The notes beneath the pieces are model-generated. The model had not been told where the DNA came from. It saw only the letters and a program-made list of their open reading frames with translations, and did not search any database. Source: Chloroflexota bacterium (GTDB lineage: Bacteria > Chloroflexota > Anaerolineae > Anaerolineales > Villigracilaceae). From it: a stretch of DNA of 13,764 nt. Where the stretch lies: positions 1-13,764 of the forward strand of contig JAJYOH010000092.1 of NCBI GenBank assembly GCA_021796315.1, read 5' to 3'. A program made the position numbers and the translations under genes. Shown here piece by piece: positions 13,266-13,764 of this stretch; the first letter of the stretch is position 1, and each line of letters begins with the position of its first letter.

Positions 13266-13764
13266 CTTTTCAACATCCAAGTGTTCAAAATCGATTTCAG
13301 TCGCGCCCTCTTCTACCGGATAAGTCAGCCGGGTTAGAAATTCTTTATTCCCCTTCGGCCCCAGGAGCGGGCTGCGAATCAATCCGCGCACGGCAAGACC
13401 CTCAGCGTGAGCGAAGGTCAGCACATCGCGTAAAACCTGTTTGTGAATATCCGGGTCGCGGATGACGCCGTCGCCGCGCGCCACATCTTTTTTCCCGGCT
13501 TCGAATTGGGGTTTGATCAACGCCACGATATCGCCTATTTCATCTTTCATCTTTCCTTCATCATCGAAAGACGAAAGATGAAAGAACCACTTTTTTACAA
13601 CTGGAAGAATTATTTTCAATGAAATAAACGACGCGTCAATCGTGACCAGTGAAATTTTCTCCGGCAGGGATTCAACGAAACGCGCGTTGGTTTCTTCCAT
13701 GACGATCACGCGCGGATCGTTGCGAAGTTTCCAGTGCAAAATTCCCTTGCCGAACAAAATGATC
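13260..13764 (-). CDS. tlyA: TlyA-family rRNA 2'-O-methyltransferase / hemolysin-like protein, C-terminal part
   Basis: The frame is open to the window edge, so the N-terminal S4 domain and start lie outside. What remains is the FtsJ-like methyltransferase domain: GILHWKLRNDPRVIVMEETNAR, VTIDASFISLKIILPV, VALIKPQFEAGKKDV, GVIRDPDIH and SPLLGPKGNKEFL, all TlyA signatures. Relatives use S-adenosylmethionine to methylate 16S and 23S rRNA. Between ILPVVKKW and GDIVALIKP lies an in-frame insert of about 15 residues (FHLSSFDDEGKMKDEI) that family members usually lack. It is encoded by an inverted repeat (13544-13584). The gene is convergent with acyP with almost no gap. Confidence 0.9.
   Translation of the reverse strand, partial: IILFGKGILHWKLRNDPRVIVMEETNARFVESLPEKISLVTIDASFISLKIILPVVKKWFFHLSSFDDEGKMKDEIGDIVALIKPQFEAGKKDVARGDGVIRDPDIHKQVLRDVLTFAHAEGLAVRGLIRSPLLGPKGNKEFLTRLTYPVEEGATEIDFEHLDVEKL
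13544..13584. repeat. Palindromic element inside tlyA
   Basis: A perfect 12-bp inverted repeat, CTTTCATCTTTC (13544-13555) and GAAAGATGAAAG (13573-13584), with a 17-nt centre. Extra copies of CATCTTT lie on the left side (13541-13547). It encodes most of an insertion in the TlyA domain and keeps the frame. Confidence 0.7.

Overview
The window looks like a chromosome segment of a Chloroflexota bacterium, probably Anaerolineae. This is inferred from a bacterial mevalonate-pathway decarboxylase (mvaD) beside an RseP-type protease, a HEAT-repeat protein, a peptidase-MA-like protein and tlyA, and from moderate GC content. No marker gene fixes the taxon.

The left half (1-6935) is accessory DNA. 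It opens with the 3' end of an IS630-family transposase, whose insertion has removed the N-terminus of a SigJ/ECF41-type sigma factor gene (123-698). A complete IS5-family element follows (about 1138-2004). Next come two divergent genes that both look broken: a TetR regulator with a frameshift and a PaaK-like adenylate-forming ligase with an in-frame TAG. An intact divergent pair follows: an aldo/keto reductase and an XRE regulator of the MmyB type.

Three direct repeats punctuate this half, at 783-1106, 4267-4561 and 6696-6886. Each carries a sigma70-like promoter (TTGACA, 17-18 nt spacer, TRAAAT), a strongly conserved core of about 60 nt that can fold, and a rho-independent terminator. Together they look like three copies of one unrecognised small RNA gene, about 140-150 nt each. 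Copies 1 and 2 share the same terminator and about 85 nt beyond it. Copy 3 diverges within the end of the core and has a different, perfect terminator hairpin. The repeats separate the gene pairs into blocks (IS5 + TetR/ligase; AKR/XRE), which suggests repeat-mediated or att-like insertion of cargo. No recombinase is present in the window.

The right half (7111-13764) reads as core genome. mvaD acts in isoprenoid precursor synthesis. After a REP-like palindrome come rseP and a HEAT-repeat gene whose start overlaps the rseP stop by one base, ended by a strong hairpin. An apparent operon follows: AEC-family transporter, secreted membrane-anchored peptidase-MA-like protein, acylphosphatase. The 3' part of tlyA, convergent with acylphosphatase, fills the right edge and carries an in-frame palindromic insertion.
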